A DNA stretch of 64,000 bases, taken from Arcobacter sp. EP1 (GTDB lineage Bacteria; Campylobacterota; Campylobacteria; Campylobacterales; Arcobacteraceae). Where the stretch lies: NCBI GenBank assembly GCA_001655195.1, contig LPNY01000076.1, forward strand, positions 28,968 through 92,967. The letters run 5' to 3'. The notes beneath the pieces are model-generated. The model worked only from the letters and a program-made list of their open reading frames with translations, was not told the origin of the DNA and did no database searches. This document shows positions 15,321 to 22,635 of this stretch, piece after piece; positions within the stretch are counted from its first letter, which is position 1, and every line of letters starts with the position of its first letter. Made by a program: the position numbers and the translations under genes.

Positions 15321-15543
15321 ATCAATGGTGAACTTAAACAAAAAGGTGGCGTTGAACTGATGATGAACAAAACTTTGGAGGTGATGGATGAGTTTTGCAG
15401 CTTTTCATCTTTTGAAGATGGAGATATTTTAATGACCGGAACACCTAAAGGGGTTGGGGGAGTTTAAAATTGGTGATGTGTTTGTTGGAAAAATTTTATA
15501 TAAAAATGAACTGCTTTGTGAACAAAAGTTTGTAGTGAAATAA
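15321..15543 (+). pseudogene. FAH-family hydrolase fragment, truncated and frameshifted
   Basis: Only the C-terminal part of a fumarylacetoacetate hydrolase / 2-hydroxyhepta-diene isomerase type protein remains. It reads INGELKQKGGVELMM then DGDILMTGTPKGVG, then KIGDVFVGKI in another frame. A run of five G near 15466-15470 puts the frame out by one; four G would restore GEFKIGDVF. About 200 N-terminal residues are missing, and a stop lies just upstream. No start or ribosome site is seen. It is a decayed gene, or an assembly error added to a truncation. Confidence 0.7.
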
Positions 15544-15571
15544 ATATATTTAAAGAAGCGTATCGAGTAGG

Positions 15572-15832
15572 TTATTTAAAAAATAGGGTAATATCAATAT
15601 CAAGTACTTTTGCAATTTTTGCAAGTTGTTTAATATTAAAATGTTGATTGTTTTTTCTTAATTCTGCGCGTCCAAGATACGCAGCACTACTAAAGCCAAT
15701 AGCAACTGCTAATTCAAGTTGGCTTAACCCACGTTGTTTACGATATTTAATAACATTTTTAGAGACTTTATCAAGTAGTTTACTAGCATATTTTTCTAAA
15801 TAATCAGTGTCATGAATCATACTATTTTTCAA
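15572..15832 (-). CDS. XRE-family helix-turn-helix regulator
   Basis: An 86-residue protein. The best start is TTG at 15832, six nt after AGGAG; an ATG at 15820 is an alternative. A helix-turn-helix spans about residues 28-80 (RGLSQLELAVAIGFSSAAYLG), ending DIDITLFF, as in Cro/C1-type single-domain regulators. No toxin gene is beside it. Upstream lies the inverted repeat at 15876-15895, probably its own operator. The target genes may include the divergent receiver protein. Confidence 0.75.
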   Translation of the reverse strand: MKNSMIHDTDYLEKYASKLLDKVSKNVIKYRKQRGLSQLELAVAIGFSSAAYLGRAELRKNNQHFNIKQLAKIAKVLDIDITLFFK

Positions 15833-15875
15833 ATTGTTTCTCCTGCTGAATAGTAATAACATTCCGTCACATAAG

Positions 15876-15895
15876 CAACGATATATACATCGTTG
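15876..15895. promoter_or_regulatory. Inverted repeat between XRE gene and receiver gene
   Basis: CAACGAT and ATCGTTG are separated by ATATAC. The dyad lies in the divergent spacer, 43 nt from the TTG start of the XRE gene, a typical place for autoregulation. Confidence 0.5.
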
Positions 15896-16028
15896 TATAT
15901 AATATGAACACTATTTGTTTTATTAATATTCAATTTATATTATATATTAGACTATATTTATAGAACTAAAATTAAAAAGTTAATTTTACGTTAGTGCTTT
16001 TATACATGAAAATAAAGAGGAGAAGTAA

Positions 16029-16613
16029 ATGAAGATTTTATTATTAGATGATGATGAAACTATTGAACAAAATCTAGAATACTTCTTAAAAATCGAAAAA
16101 AATTGGAACTACACCAAACTCGATTTTCCTTTTGATGAAAAAAAAGAGTTGGACTTTTCTGATATTGATTTAGTGATTGTTGATTTTGTAAATAGTGATT
16201 ATGAAGCCCTCTTAAATCAACTGACATTAAATAATTTGGAAATTAAAATTATTATTGTTAGTGATGTGCTAAAAAATAGTGTTGCTGAAGGGTGCCATTC
16301 TTGTAGAGCACTGTATAATCGTAAGCGACTTATAAAACCTTGTGATCCTAGTGAGTTATATACTCTTATCAAAGATTTTGATGCAATGCCGTGCGCATGT
16401 TATGATGCTTTTGATAATATTCAAAGTATTTTGTCGATTATTTTAAAACGTTTTACCTCGTTAGTTTACAATGAAGAGTCAAAAGTTGTGAGTCGTGATA
16501 TGACAAAACCTTCTAGTCGTCATACGTTGGAGTTTGTAAGTTTAGTCAATATTTTAGAACAAAATAATATAAACTACAAGATTGATGATACTTTTGCAAT
16601 AAAACTTCTATAA
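16029..16613 (+). CDS. Receiver-domain protein with a cysteine-rich insert
   Basis: A 194-residue protein. The first 115 residues read as a receiver: LLLDDDE (D7-D9), D52 in LVIVDF, S78, K103 in LIKPCD. Unusually, five cysteines sit around strands 4-5 and just after: C89 and C92 (EGCHSC), C105, C122 and C124 (PCAC). The C-terminal part (about 130-194) is helical and matches no family I recognise; there is no obvious DNA-binding domain. GAGGAGAAG precedes the ATG. It is upstream of msrBA, with a 100-nt gap, so a redox link is possible but unproven. Confidence 0.65.
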   Translation: MKILLLDDDETIEQNLEYFLKIEKNWNYTKLDFPFDEKKELDFSDIDLVIVDFVNSDYEALLNQLTLNNLEIKIIIVSDVLKNSVAEGCHSCRALYNRKRLIKPCDPSELYTLIKDFDAMPCACYDAFDNIQSILSIILKRFTSLVYNEESKVVSRDMTKPSSRHTLEFVSLVNILEQNNINYKIDDTFAIKLL

Positions 16614-16724
16614 AATCAGTCCTACATTACATAAAACTTAATAAAAAAAATTCTTTTTTAACTTTATATTAACTTTTTGTTCTTTTGCTAAAATTTCTAT
16701 AATTAAATATTTATGGAGAACCTG

Positions 16725-17576
16725 ATGCCTTTTAAAGAGTTGACAGATGAAGAGAAAAGAGTTATTGAAAACAAAGGAACTGAGCGTCCTTTTAGTGGAC
16801 AATACAATGATTTTTATGTGGATGGAACCTACAAATGTAAAAAGTGTGGAACCGCACTGTATGAATCTTCAACAAAATTCTCTTCTGGATGTGGATGGCC
16901 AAGTTTTGATGATGATTTAGGTACAGTAAAACGTGTTCCAGATGCTGATGGGCGAAGAGTGGAAATCGTTTGTGAAAACTGTGGAGGTCATTTAGGTCAT
17001 GTTTTTGAAGGAGAAGGATTTACTTCTAAAGATACACGACACTGTGTGAACTCAATTTCACTTTCCTTTGATGAAGAGGGAAGCGATTGTGATCATAATG
17101 CAGTAGCTTATTTTGCTGGTGGGTGTTTTTGGGGTGTTGAGTATCACTTTGAGAAGCTTTCAGGTGTAAAAGCTGCAATTTCAGGATATATGGGTGGACA
17201 TACACAAAACCCTGATTATCACAGTGTTTGTACTGGAATGACAGGACATTTAGAGGTAGTTAAAATCGAATTTGATGAGTGTGAAGTGAGCTTTGAAACC
17301 TTAGCAAAACTCTTTTTTGAAACCCATGATTTTACCCAAACAAATGGACAAGGTCCTGATATTGGAAGCCAGTATTTATCAGCAATATTTTACGTCAATG
17401 ATGCTCAAAAACAGACATCTCTTGAACTGGTTGATGCATTAGAAGATAAAGGTTATAAAGTTGCTACAACTTTAGAAGAAGCACCGATTTTTTATGCGGC
17501 AGAAGATTACCATCAAGACTATTATGAACGGCACCAAAAAGAGCCATATTGTCATACCTACCGAAAAGTTTTTTGA
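16725..17576 (+). CDS. msrBA: Fused peptide methionine sulfoxide reductase B-A
   Basis: A 283-residue two-domain enzyme repairing oxidised methionine. The MsrB half (1-120) has zinc cysteines C38, C41, C83, C86 and catalytic C107 in RHCVNS. The MsrA half (125-283) has catalytic C134 in GGCFWG. The chosen ATG follows GGAGAACCT; an ATG 12 nt earlier has no ribosome site. Domain order is B then A. No signal peptide is present, so it is cytoplasmic. The promoter region has AT-rich TATAAT-like sequence. It ends at a bidirectional terminator. Confidence 0.93.
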   Translation: MPFKELTDEEKRVIENKGTERPFSGQYNDFYVDGTYKCKKCGTALYESSTKFSSGCGWPSFDDDLGTVKRVPDADGRRVEIVCENCGGHLGHVFEGEGFTSKDTRHCVNSISLSFDEEGSDCDHNAVAYFAGGCFWGVEYHFEKLSGVKAAISGYMGGHTQNPDYHSVCTGMTGHLEVVKIEFDECEVSFETLAKLFFETHDFTQTNGQGPDIGSQYLSAIFYVNDAQKQTSLELVDALEDKGYKVATTLEEAPIFYAAEDYHQDYYERHQKEPYCHTYRKVF

Positions 17577-17594
17577 TTTAACATTGAGAGATTA

Positions 17595-17624
17595 AACCAA
17601 AAGAGACTACGTCTCTATTTGGTT
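17595..17624. terminator. Bidirectional terminator between msrBA and the next gene
   Basis: AACCAAA-AGAGAC pairs with GTCTCTATTTGGTT through a 3-nt loop with a single bulged T. It lies between convergent stop codons at 17576 and 17629, and AT-rich tracts flank both sides. Confidence 0.65.
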
Positions 17625-17628
17625 AGAA

Positions 17629-17967
17629 TTATTTAACACCTAAAATATAATAGATAGGTTTATTACCATTTTGCTCTAATTGAACATGGTATTTAGTTGA
17701 CCAGTGTCGTACTTCTTCATGAAACTCTTCAAGAATTTCAGCTGCATCGTTTTCATCACATTTGATTTTTAAATAATCTGTTTTATTAGAAAGACCCACA
17801 TAAGCGTTCATTTTCTTTAAGTGGTCATTTAAACTAATAATGTGTTTTGCAAATTTGTCAAAGTTTGTCGTTTTACTAATCATAGTTTCTGCTCGTTTAA
17901 GTGAACTGTCACTTTTAGCATAACCTAATTGCGATAAAACAACTTCAGGTGACATCTCTAATTGCAT
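17629..17967 (-). CDS. Small hypothetical protein
   Basis: A 112-residue cytoplasmic protein, mainly helical with charged segments, starting MQLEMSPEVVLSQLGYAK and ending YYILGVK. It has no signal, membrane segment or recognised domain. A coil-prone middle (FAKHIISLNDHLKKMNAYV) is followed by an acidic helix (CDENDAAEILEEFHEEV). It is convergent with msrBA. Length, ribosome-like AGGGGTAA upstream and normal composition support a real gene. Function unknown. Confidence 0.6.
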   Translation of the reverse strand: MQLEMSPEVVLSQLGYAKSDSSLKRAETMISKTTNFDKFAKHIISLNDHLKKMNAYVGLSNKTDYLKIKCDENDAAEILEEFHEEVRHWSTKYHVQLEQNGNKPIYYILGVK

Positions 17968-18106
17968 AGTTACCCCTTGTAGTTTTAGTGAGTTTTGAAT
18001 ATAGCAAATTTTTTTTGAAATTGTGATTAAAGATATAGGTCAATTGATTTAGTTTTAATTAATTTCCTTTTATGTAGAATCGTAGAAATAAATAAAAGGA
18101 TAAAAG

Positions 18107-18421
18107 TTGTCAGTTTTATTAGAAATGAGTATGTTCCCAACAGACCATGGTGAGAGTAAAAGTGAATATGTTGCTCAAGTGATTAAAGTAATTCGTGATA
18201 GTGGCTACCCTTATCAGCTTACTCCTATGGCAACAATAATAGAAACCGATAAAATGTCTGAAGCGATGGCAGTTGCACAAAAGTGTTATGAAGTCTTAGA
18301 AGACTTAGAGTGTAACCGTGTTTATGCAACCTTGAAATTTGATATTCGAAAAGGTAAAAAGAACCGTCTCAAAGGAAAAGTAGCCTCTGTTGAAAAACAT
18401 ATTGGCGAAGTAGCTAAATAA
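18107..18421 (+). CDS. MTH1187/YkoF-type thiamine-binding-like protein (DUF77)
   Basis: A 104-residue protein of the UPF0045/MTH1187 family: MSVLLEMSMFPTD at the start, then SGYPYQLTPMATIIE and the C-terminal RKGKKNRLKGKVASVE. The family has a ferredoxin-like fold, and some members bind thiamine or its precursors. The start is TTG at 18107, eight nt after AAAGGAT. No TPP riboswitch elements are seen upstream. It is followed nine nt later by a small exported protein, probably co-transcribed. The ligand is inferred from family only. Confidence 0.8.
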   Translation: MSVLLEMSMFPTDHGESKSEYVAQVIKVIRDSGYPYQLTPMATIIETDKMSEAMAVAQKCYEVLEDLECNRVYATLKFDIRKGKKNRLKGKVASVEKHIGEVAK

Positions 18422-18430
18422 GGAGCTATA

Positions 18431-18673
18431 ATGAAAATTTTATTAGGATTATTTGTTTTTTTAGGATCACTGTATGCAGTGAATTTACAACCGTGTGTGA
18501 AAACGTCAATCTCTAAAAAATCAGTCATTTTCTCATGTACGCATGGAGAGTATTATGTTGAGTATTCAAGCACCTCTAAGCGAGAAGTAGAGAGTTTACG
18601 TGTACTTTTTACCTCTGAAGAGAAGTATCGATATTTAAATAAAAAACTTGATAACGAGGAAAACAAAGACTAA
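18431..18673 (+). CDS. Small exported hypothetical protein
   Basis: An 80-residue protein with a signal peptide (about 1-16, LGSLYA). The mature part has two cysteines (QPCVKTS and FSCTHGEYY), possibly a disulfide, and a charged C-terminus. AAGGAGC precedes the ATG. It overlaps the convergent rnhB gene by four nt at their 3' ends. No family recognised. Likely periplasmic. Confidence 0.6.
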   Translation: MKILLGLFVFLGSLYAVNLQPCVKTSISKKSVIFSCTHGEYYVEYSSTSKREVESLRVLFTSEEKYRYLNKKLDNEENKD

Positions 18674-19233
18674 AAAAGTGTTGGCTGATTATGCTCTTCA
18701 AGGGCTTTTAGTTTAAAACTTTTTCGGTGCTCTTCACATCGTCCATGTTGTTTTATCTTTTCCATATGGGCTTTAGTTCCATACCCCTTATGCTTTTCAA
18801 AATCGTATTGGGGGTACTCTTTTGCAATATCAACCATGTATCTATCACGTGTAACCTTTGCTAAAATCGAAGCAGCACTGACTTCTTGGACGGTGGCATC
18901 GGCTTTGATTTTGTGCTGTAAGGTGGTGATGCCAAATGAGGTATTTCCATCCATTAAAAATTCGCTCGCTTTGTCATCAAGGGTTTGCATAATCTCTTTG
19001 ATAGAAGCTTTTAAACAGGCACTTAAACCCTTTTCATCCAGTGTTTTTGCATCTGTTAAAACAATATGGTAGTGGCAGGCGTCTTTGATTTTATCAAAAA
19101 GTAACTCACGCTTTTTTTCACTAAGCACTTTTGAGTCATTTAACCCTTCGATTTCCTTAAAAATAACGGCACCTGCGACACTTAATGGTCCAGCAATGGG
19201 ACCACGTCCAGCTTCATCAATACCACATAACAT
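18670..19233 (-). CDS. rnhB: Ribonuclease HII
   Basis: A 187-residue enzyme removing ribonucleotides from DNA-RNA hybrids. The N-terminal GIDEAGRGPIAGP gives the D-E pair (D5, E6), and SAASILAKVTRDRYM and the HKGYGTKAH stretch are family hallmarks. Length fits the family. It is a single gene, divergent from the binding-protein/kinase pair. Confidence 0.95.
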   Translation of the reverse strand: MLCGIDEAGRGPIAGPLSVAGAVIFKEIEGLNDSKVLSEKKRELLFDKIKDACHYHIVLTDAKTLDEKGLSACLKASIKEIMQTLDDKASEFLMDGNTSFGITTLQHKIKADATVQEVSAASILAKVTRDRYMVDIAKEYPQYDFEKHKGYGTKAHMEKIKQHGRCEEHRKSFKLKALEEHNQPTLF

Positions 19234-19312
19234 TTTAACCCTTTTTTATTCGTCACAAAATTGACAAAATTATAGTATAATGTTTCATTGTTTAGACTTT
19301 GAGGGAAATTTT

Positions 19313-20416
19313 ATGCGAAAACTTATTATCAGCTTAGTTGTTGTTATTTTTGTTTTTCTTAGCATTTTTGTTTACAATAGTACACTTCAAGAAAAAGTTA
19401 AGATAGGCTTTATTGGTGCTTTGACTGGAAAATATTCTGTTCTTGGAAATGCTATGATAAACGGTGTTCTATTAGCTTTTGAAGAGAGAAAATACAAAAT
19501 TGGTGATAAACAAATTGAAATTATTTTTCAGGACGATAAGGGTGATATTGAACTCAATAAAAAAATTATTAATCAATTTATAAAAGATGATGTAAAAATT
19601 GTCATTGGAAACGTGACCAGTTCCATGAGTAAAGTTTCCATGTCAATAATTAATGAACACAAAGATATGTTTATGATATCTGCTGCATCAGCAAGCAATG
19701 AATTCACAGGAAAAGATGATCAGTTTTTTAGAGTCCATGTAGCAAACAATGCTCAACGTTTTGATAATTTCACAGATTTTGTTATTGATAAAGGGTATAA
19801 AAAGATTTACGGTATTTATGACCCAGGTAACCCAACCTATACTAAAGACTATTTAGAAAATTTTGAAAAAAGTTTTATGAGTAAAAATCAAGATGCATTT
19901 TTGGCATTTGGAAAAACAAATGAAAACTTAGGTGATTTAGTTGCAGATATTAAAGAAAAAAATCCTGATATGATTCTCATTTGTGCAAATTCTGTGGATG
20001 CAGCTAAAGTGGTTCAATATATTCGACTTAAAGGTTTACCAACGGTTATTGCTTCATCAGAATGGGCGCAGACAAAGCAGTTTATTGAAAATGGTGGAAA
20101 ATCTGTTGAGGGTGTTATTTTTAACATTGATTTAGATGAAAATGCTCAAAATCCGCGATATCAAAAATTCTTAAAACGTTACCAAGCAAAATATAAAGAC
20201 AACCCTTCAATTTTCGCTTCAAAGGCTTATGAGTTAAGTCAGATTATTATTCAAATGCTTGAAAAGGGTGAACAAACAGATGTTAAAAAACATTTATTAG
20301 AACAAAAAGTTTTTAATGGTTTACAAGATGAAATAGTCTTTGATGAATATGGTGATGTGATTAGAAATTTTTATACTTTTGTCATCAAAGATGGAAAATA
20401 TGTTCGGGTAAAATGA
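19313..20416 (+). CDS. Type 1 periplasmic binding protein (LivJ-like), membrane-anchored
   Basis: A 367-residue protein. The start is the ATG after GAGGG; an upstream ATG at 19280 lacks a site. An N-terminal hydrophobic stretch (about 4-22) may be an uncleaved anchor or signal. The Peripla_BP_6 fold follows (KIGFIGALTGKYSVLG, then VIGNVTSSMSKVS). Such proteins bind branched amino acids, amides or similar. There are no permease or ATPase genes nearby. The next gene, four nt on, encodes a sensor kinase, so this protein probably acts as its ligand receptor rather than in transport. Confidence 0.82.
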   Translation: MRKLIISLVVVIFVFLSIFVYNSTLQEKVKIGFIGALTGKYSVLGNAMINGVLLAFEERKYKIGDKQIEIIFQDDKGDIELNKKIINQFIKDDVKIVIGNVTSSMSKVSMSIINEHKDMFMISAASASNEFTGKDDQFFRVHVANNAQRFDNFTDFVIDKGYKKIYGIYDPGNPTYTKDYLENFEKSFMSKNQDAFLAFGKTNENLGDLVADIKEKNPDMILICANSVDAAKVVQYIRLKGLPTVIASSEWAQTKQFIENGGKSVEGVIFNIDLDENAQNPRYQKFLKRYQAKYKDNPSIFASKAYELSQIIIQMLEKGEQTDVKKHLLEQKVFNGLQDEIVFDEYGDVIRNFYTFVIKDGKYVRVK

Positions 20417-20420
20417 GATA

Positions 20421-22574
20421 ATGAATACAAAAAAGAGTTTTAAGCAATCCATTTTTCAACTGTTAATTATTTTGATTATTGTTGTTGTAACAGTGATTGG
20501 TTTGATTTTTATCTATAATTTGTATACCAATAAAGTTAACACTTTAGAACATAATCAAACGCAAGTATTAAAACAAGTGGAGTTTGAGTCAAATAATCTT
20601 CTCAAAGGTATTACTTCCATTGCTCAGTATTTAGATACTCACTATAATCCTAAAGAGAATATTTTAAAGTATATTGTAGAAACCAATGTTAATATCTCAT
20701 CTATACTAATTTTAGATGATAAAGGAATCGTTAGTGATTTTCATGCAACATCTAATTTAAATACCTATAAAGGGTTTGATTACTCCAATAAAATCTACTT
20801 TAAAAACATTAGTGTTGGAACACGGGATTATTGGTCGAATATCTTTTTATCAACGGTGAATGAAGAGCCTACTATTACTTATAGTTTTGCTTTACAAGAT
20901 AAAATTGGTGTCATATTTATTGAACTTAAATCCTTGTCAGCTTTTGTAAAACGTTTTAAAAATAGTGATGGTTCCCATATGATTCGAATGTTCGATGTGA
21001 ACGGTATTATGATTATTAACCCTGACCGACCTGATTTGATTCCACAGCGTTATAATGCTATTAGTTCGCCCGTATTTAGCGAACTTATCAATAAAGCATA
21101 TTCCTATGAACTCACCCAATTTAAATCTCCTGTATCCAACGTAAAAAACTATGGAATGTACGCAGAGGTTGAAGTAACAGGCTGGAAGATTATTATTCGT
21201 CAAAACTATGATTTGATTATGCAAAGCCTTTTTGAAATATTTATTGTGATGTGTTTTCTCATCGCTTTATTTATTCTCATTGCCAGTTACTTTACGATTA
21301 ATCTTTCAAAAAAGATGTTTAAGTCTTTTGATGATTTAGAACAAACAGCACGAGAAATAGCCCATGGTGATTATGATATCAAGGTAAAAAAAGCATACTA
21401 TTCAGAGTTTAATACTTTGCTTCAAAGTTTTGAGAGTATGAAAAACGAAATCGACATGCGAGAAGGTTTCTTAGAAGACTCAGTTAATAGTTTTAAAGCG
21501 TTGGTTGATTCAACCATGGAAGCCATTGTTATTCATGATAATGGAGTGTGTAAAGAGGTTAATAGTGTTGCCTTAAAACTTTTTGGTTACAAGAAAAAAG
21601 AAGAGATGATAGGAAAAAACTTTTTGGAACTTTTTGCCCCTTCCTCAAAAGAGATAATAGAGAGAAATTTAACTCAAGATACCGAACCTTATGAGATTGA
21701 TCTTATGCGAAAAGATGGCAAAAAAATTTCTGCTTTAGGACGTGGGAAGTTTTTAACCCTACAAGGTAAAAAGATAAAAGTGAGTGCTTTGATTGATATC
21801 ACTGAACTCAAACACAAAGACCAATTACTTTTCCAACAAAGTAAAATGGCAGCCATGGGAGAGATGCTTGAAAATATTGCCCATCAATGGCGACAGCCAT
21901 TAAGCACAATTAGTACCAATGCCAGTGGTTTACAAGTTAAAAATGAGTTTGGACTTTTAGAAAAAGAGGAAATCTATAATTGCCTTGAAGAGATTATAAA
22001 AACAACAAAATATTTATCTGATACTATTAATGATTTTAGAAATTTTTTTAAAACTGATAAAGAAGAAGAGGTTTTTGAAATTCATGAGGTTATTGAACAA
22101 ACCTTTAAATTACTTCAAGCAAGTTTTAAAAATGAAAAAATCAATGTCATAAAACATATCAATGAAAACCTTTGTATTAAAGGTTACCCAAATGAGTTAA
22201 CTCAGGCATTAATCAATATTTTGAACAATGCAAAGGATGCTTTAAATTCTAAAAATATTCAAGAAAAATATGTACAACTTATTGTTGAAGAGCGACAAGG
22301 TAAAGTAGTCATTGAAATTAAAGATAACGGGGGAGGTATTGAGGAGAGTGCTATTGCTAAACTCTTTGAACCGTACTTTACAACAAAACATAAAACCCAA
22401 GGAACAGGTATTGGTTTGTATATGACCCACCAAATTGTGGCTGACCATATGAACGGTCGCGTTTATGCCAATAATTGTACTCTGAGTGTGAGTGAAAAAA
22501 CTTATGAAGGGGCATGTTTTGTTATTGAACTTGATAAAGCGGATAAAAAGGATTTCGAAGATTATATAATATAA
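20421..22574 (+). CDS. Large sensor histidine kinase (Cache-HAMP-PAS-HisKA-HATPase)
   Basis: A 717-residue kinase with TM1 (about 12-34), a periplasmic Cache-type sensor (about 40-270), TM2 (about 272-295), HAMP (about 296-348) and PAS (about 360-465). The HisKA box NIAHQWRQPLSTIS has His488, and the ATPase domain shows NILNNAKDALN, DNGGGIEE and GTGIGLYM. This HQWRQPL kinase type is abundant in Arcobacter relatives. It is translationally close to the binding protein upstream. No response regulator gene is adjacent, so the output partner is unknown. Confidence 0.9.
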   Translation: MNTKKSFKQSIFQLLIILIIVVVTVIGLIFIYNLYTNKVNTLEHNQTQVLKQVEFESNNLLKGITSIAQYLDTHYNPKENILKYIVETNVNISSILILDDKGIVSDFHATSNLNTYKGFDYSNKIYFKNISVGTRDYWSNIFLSTVNEEPTITYSFALQDKIGVIFIELKSLSAFVKRFKNSDGSHMIRMFDVNGIMIINPDRPDLIPQRYNAISSPVFSELINKAYSYELTQFKSPVSNVKNYGMYAEVEVTGWKIIIRQNYDLIMQSLFEIFIVMCFLIALFILIASYFTINLSKKMFKSFDDLEQTAREIAHGDYDIKVKKAYYSEFNTLLQSFESMKNEIDMREGFLEDSVNSFKALVDSTMEAIVIHDNGVCKEVNSVALKLFGYKKKEEMIGKNFLELFAPSSKEIIERNLTQDTEPYEIDLMRKDGKKISALGRGKFLTLQGKKIKVSALIDITELKHKDQLLFQQSKMAAMGEMLENIAHQWRQPLSTISTNASGLQVKNEFGLLEKEEIYNCLEEIIKTTKYLSDTINDFRNFFKTDKEEEVFEIHEVIEQTFKLLQASFKNEKINVIKHINENLCIKGYPNELTQALINILNNAKDALNSKNIQEKYVQLIVEERQGKVVIEIKDNGGGIEESAIAKLFEPYFTTKHKTQGTGIGLYMTHQIVADHMNGRVYANNCTLSVSEKTYEGACFVIELDKADKKDFEDYII

Positions 22575-22575
22575 C

Positions 22576-22605
22576 TTGACAAATATGCACTCAAGTTGCT
22601 ATAAT
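22576..22605 (+). promoter_or_regulatory. Promoter of clpB
   Basis: TTGACA (22576-22581) and TATAAT (22600-22605) are both perfect hexamers with an 18-nt spacer. The heat-shock operator follows three nt after the -10. Confidence 0.85.
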
Positions 22606-22607
22606 TA

Positions 22608-22634
22608 TTAGCAGTTAAACTAAAGGAGTGCTAA
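22608..22634 (+). promoter_or_regulatory. CIRCE-like HrcA operator covering the clpB ribosome site
   Basis: TTAGCAGTT-N9-GAGTGCTAA matches the CIRCE consensus TTAGCACTC-N9-GAGTGCTAA with a perfect right arm and three mismatches in the left arm. It lies between the -10 and the ATG at 22636, and includes the AAAGGAG ribosome site. Indicates HrcA repression of clpB. Confidence 0.8.
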
Positions 22635-22635
22635 A

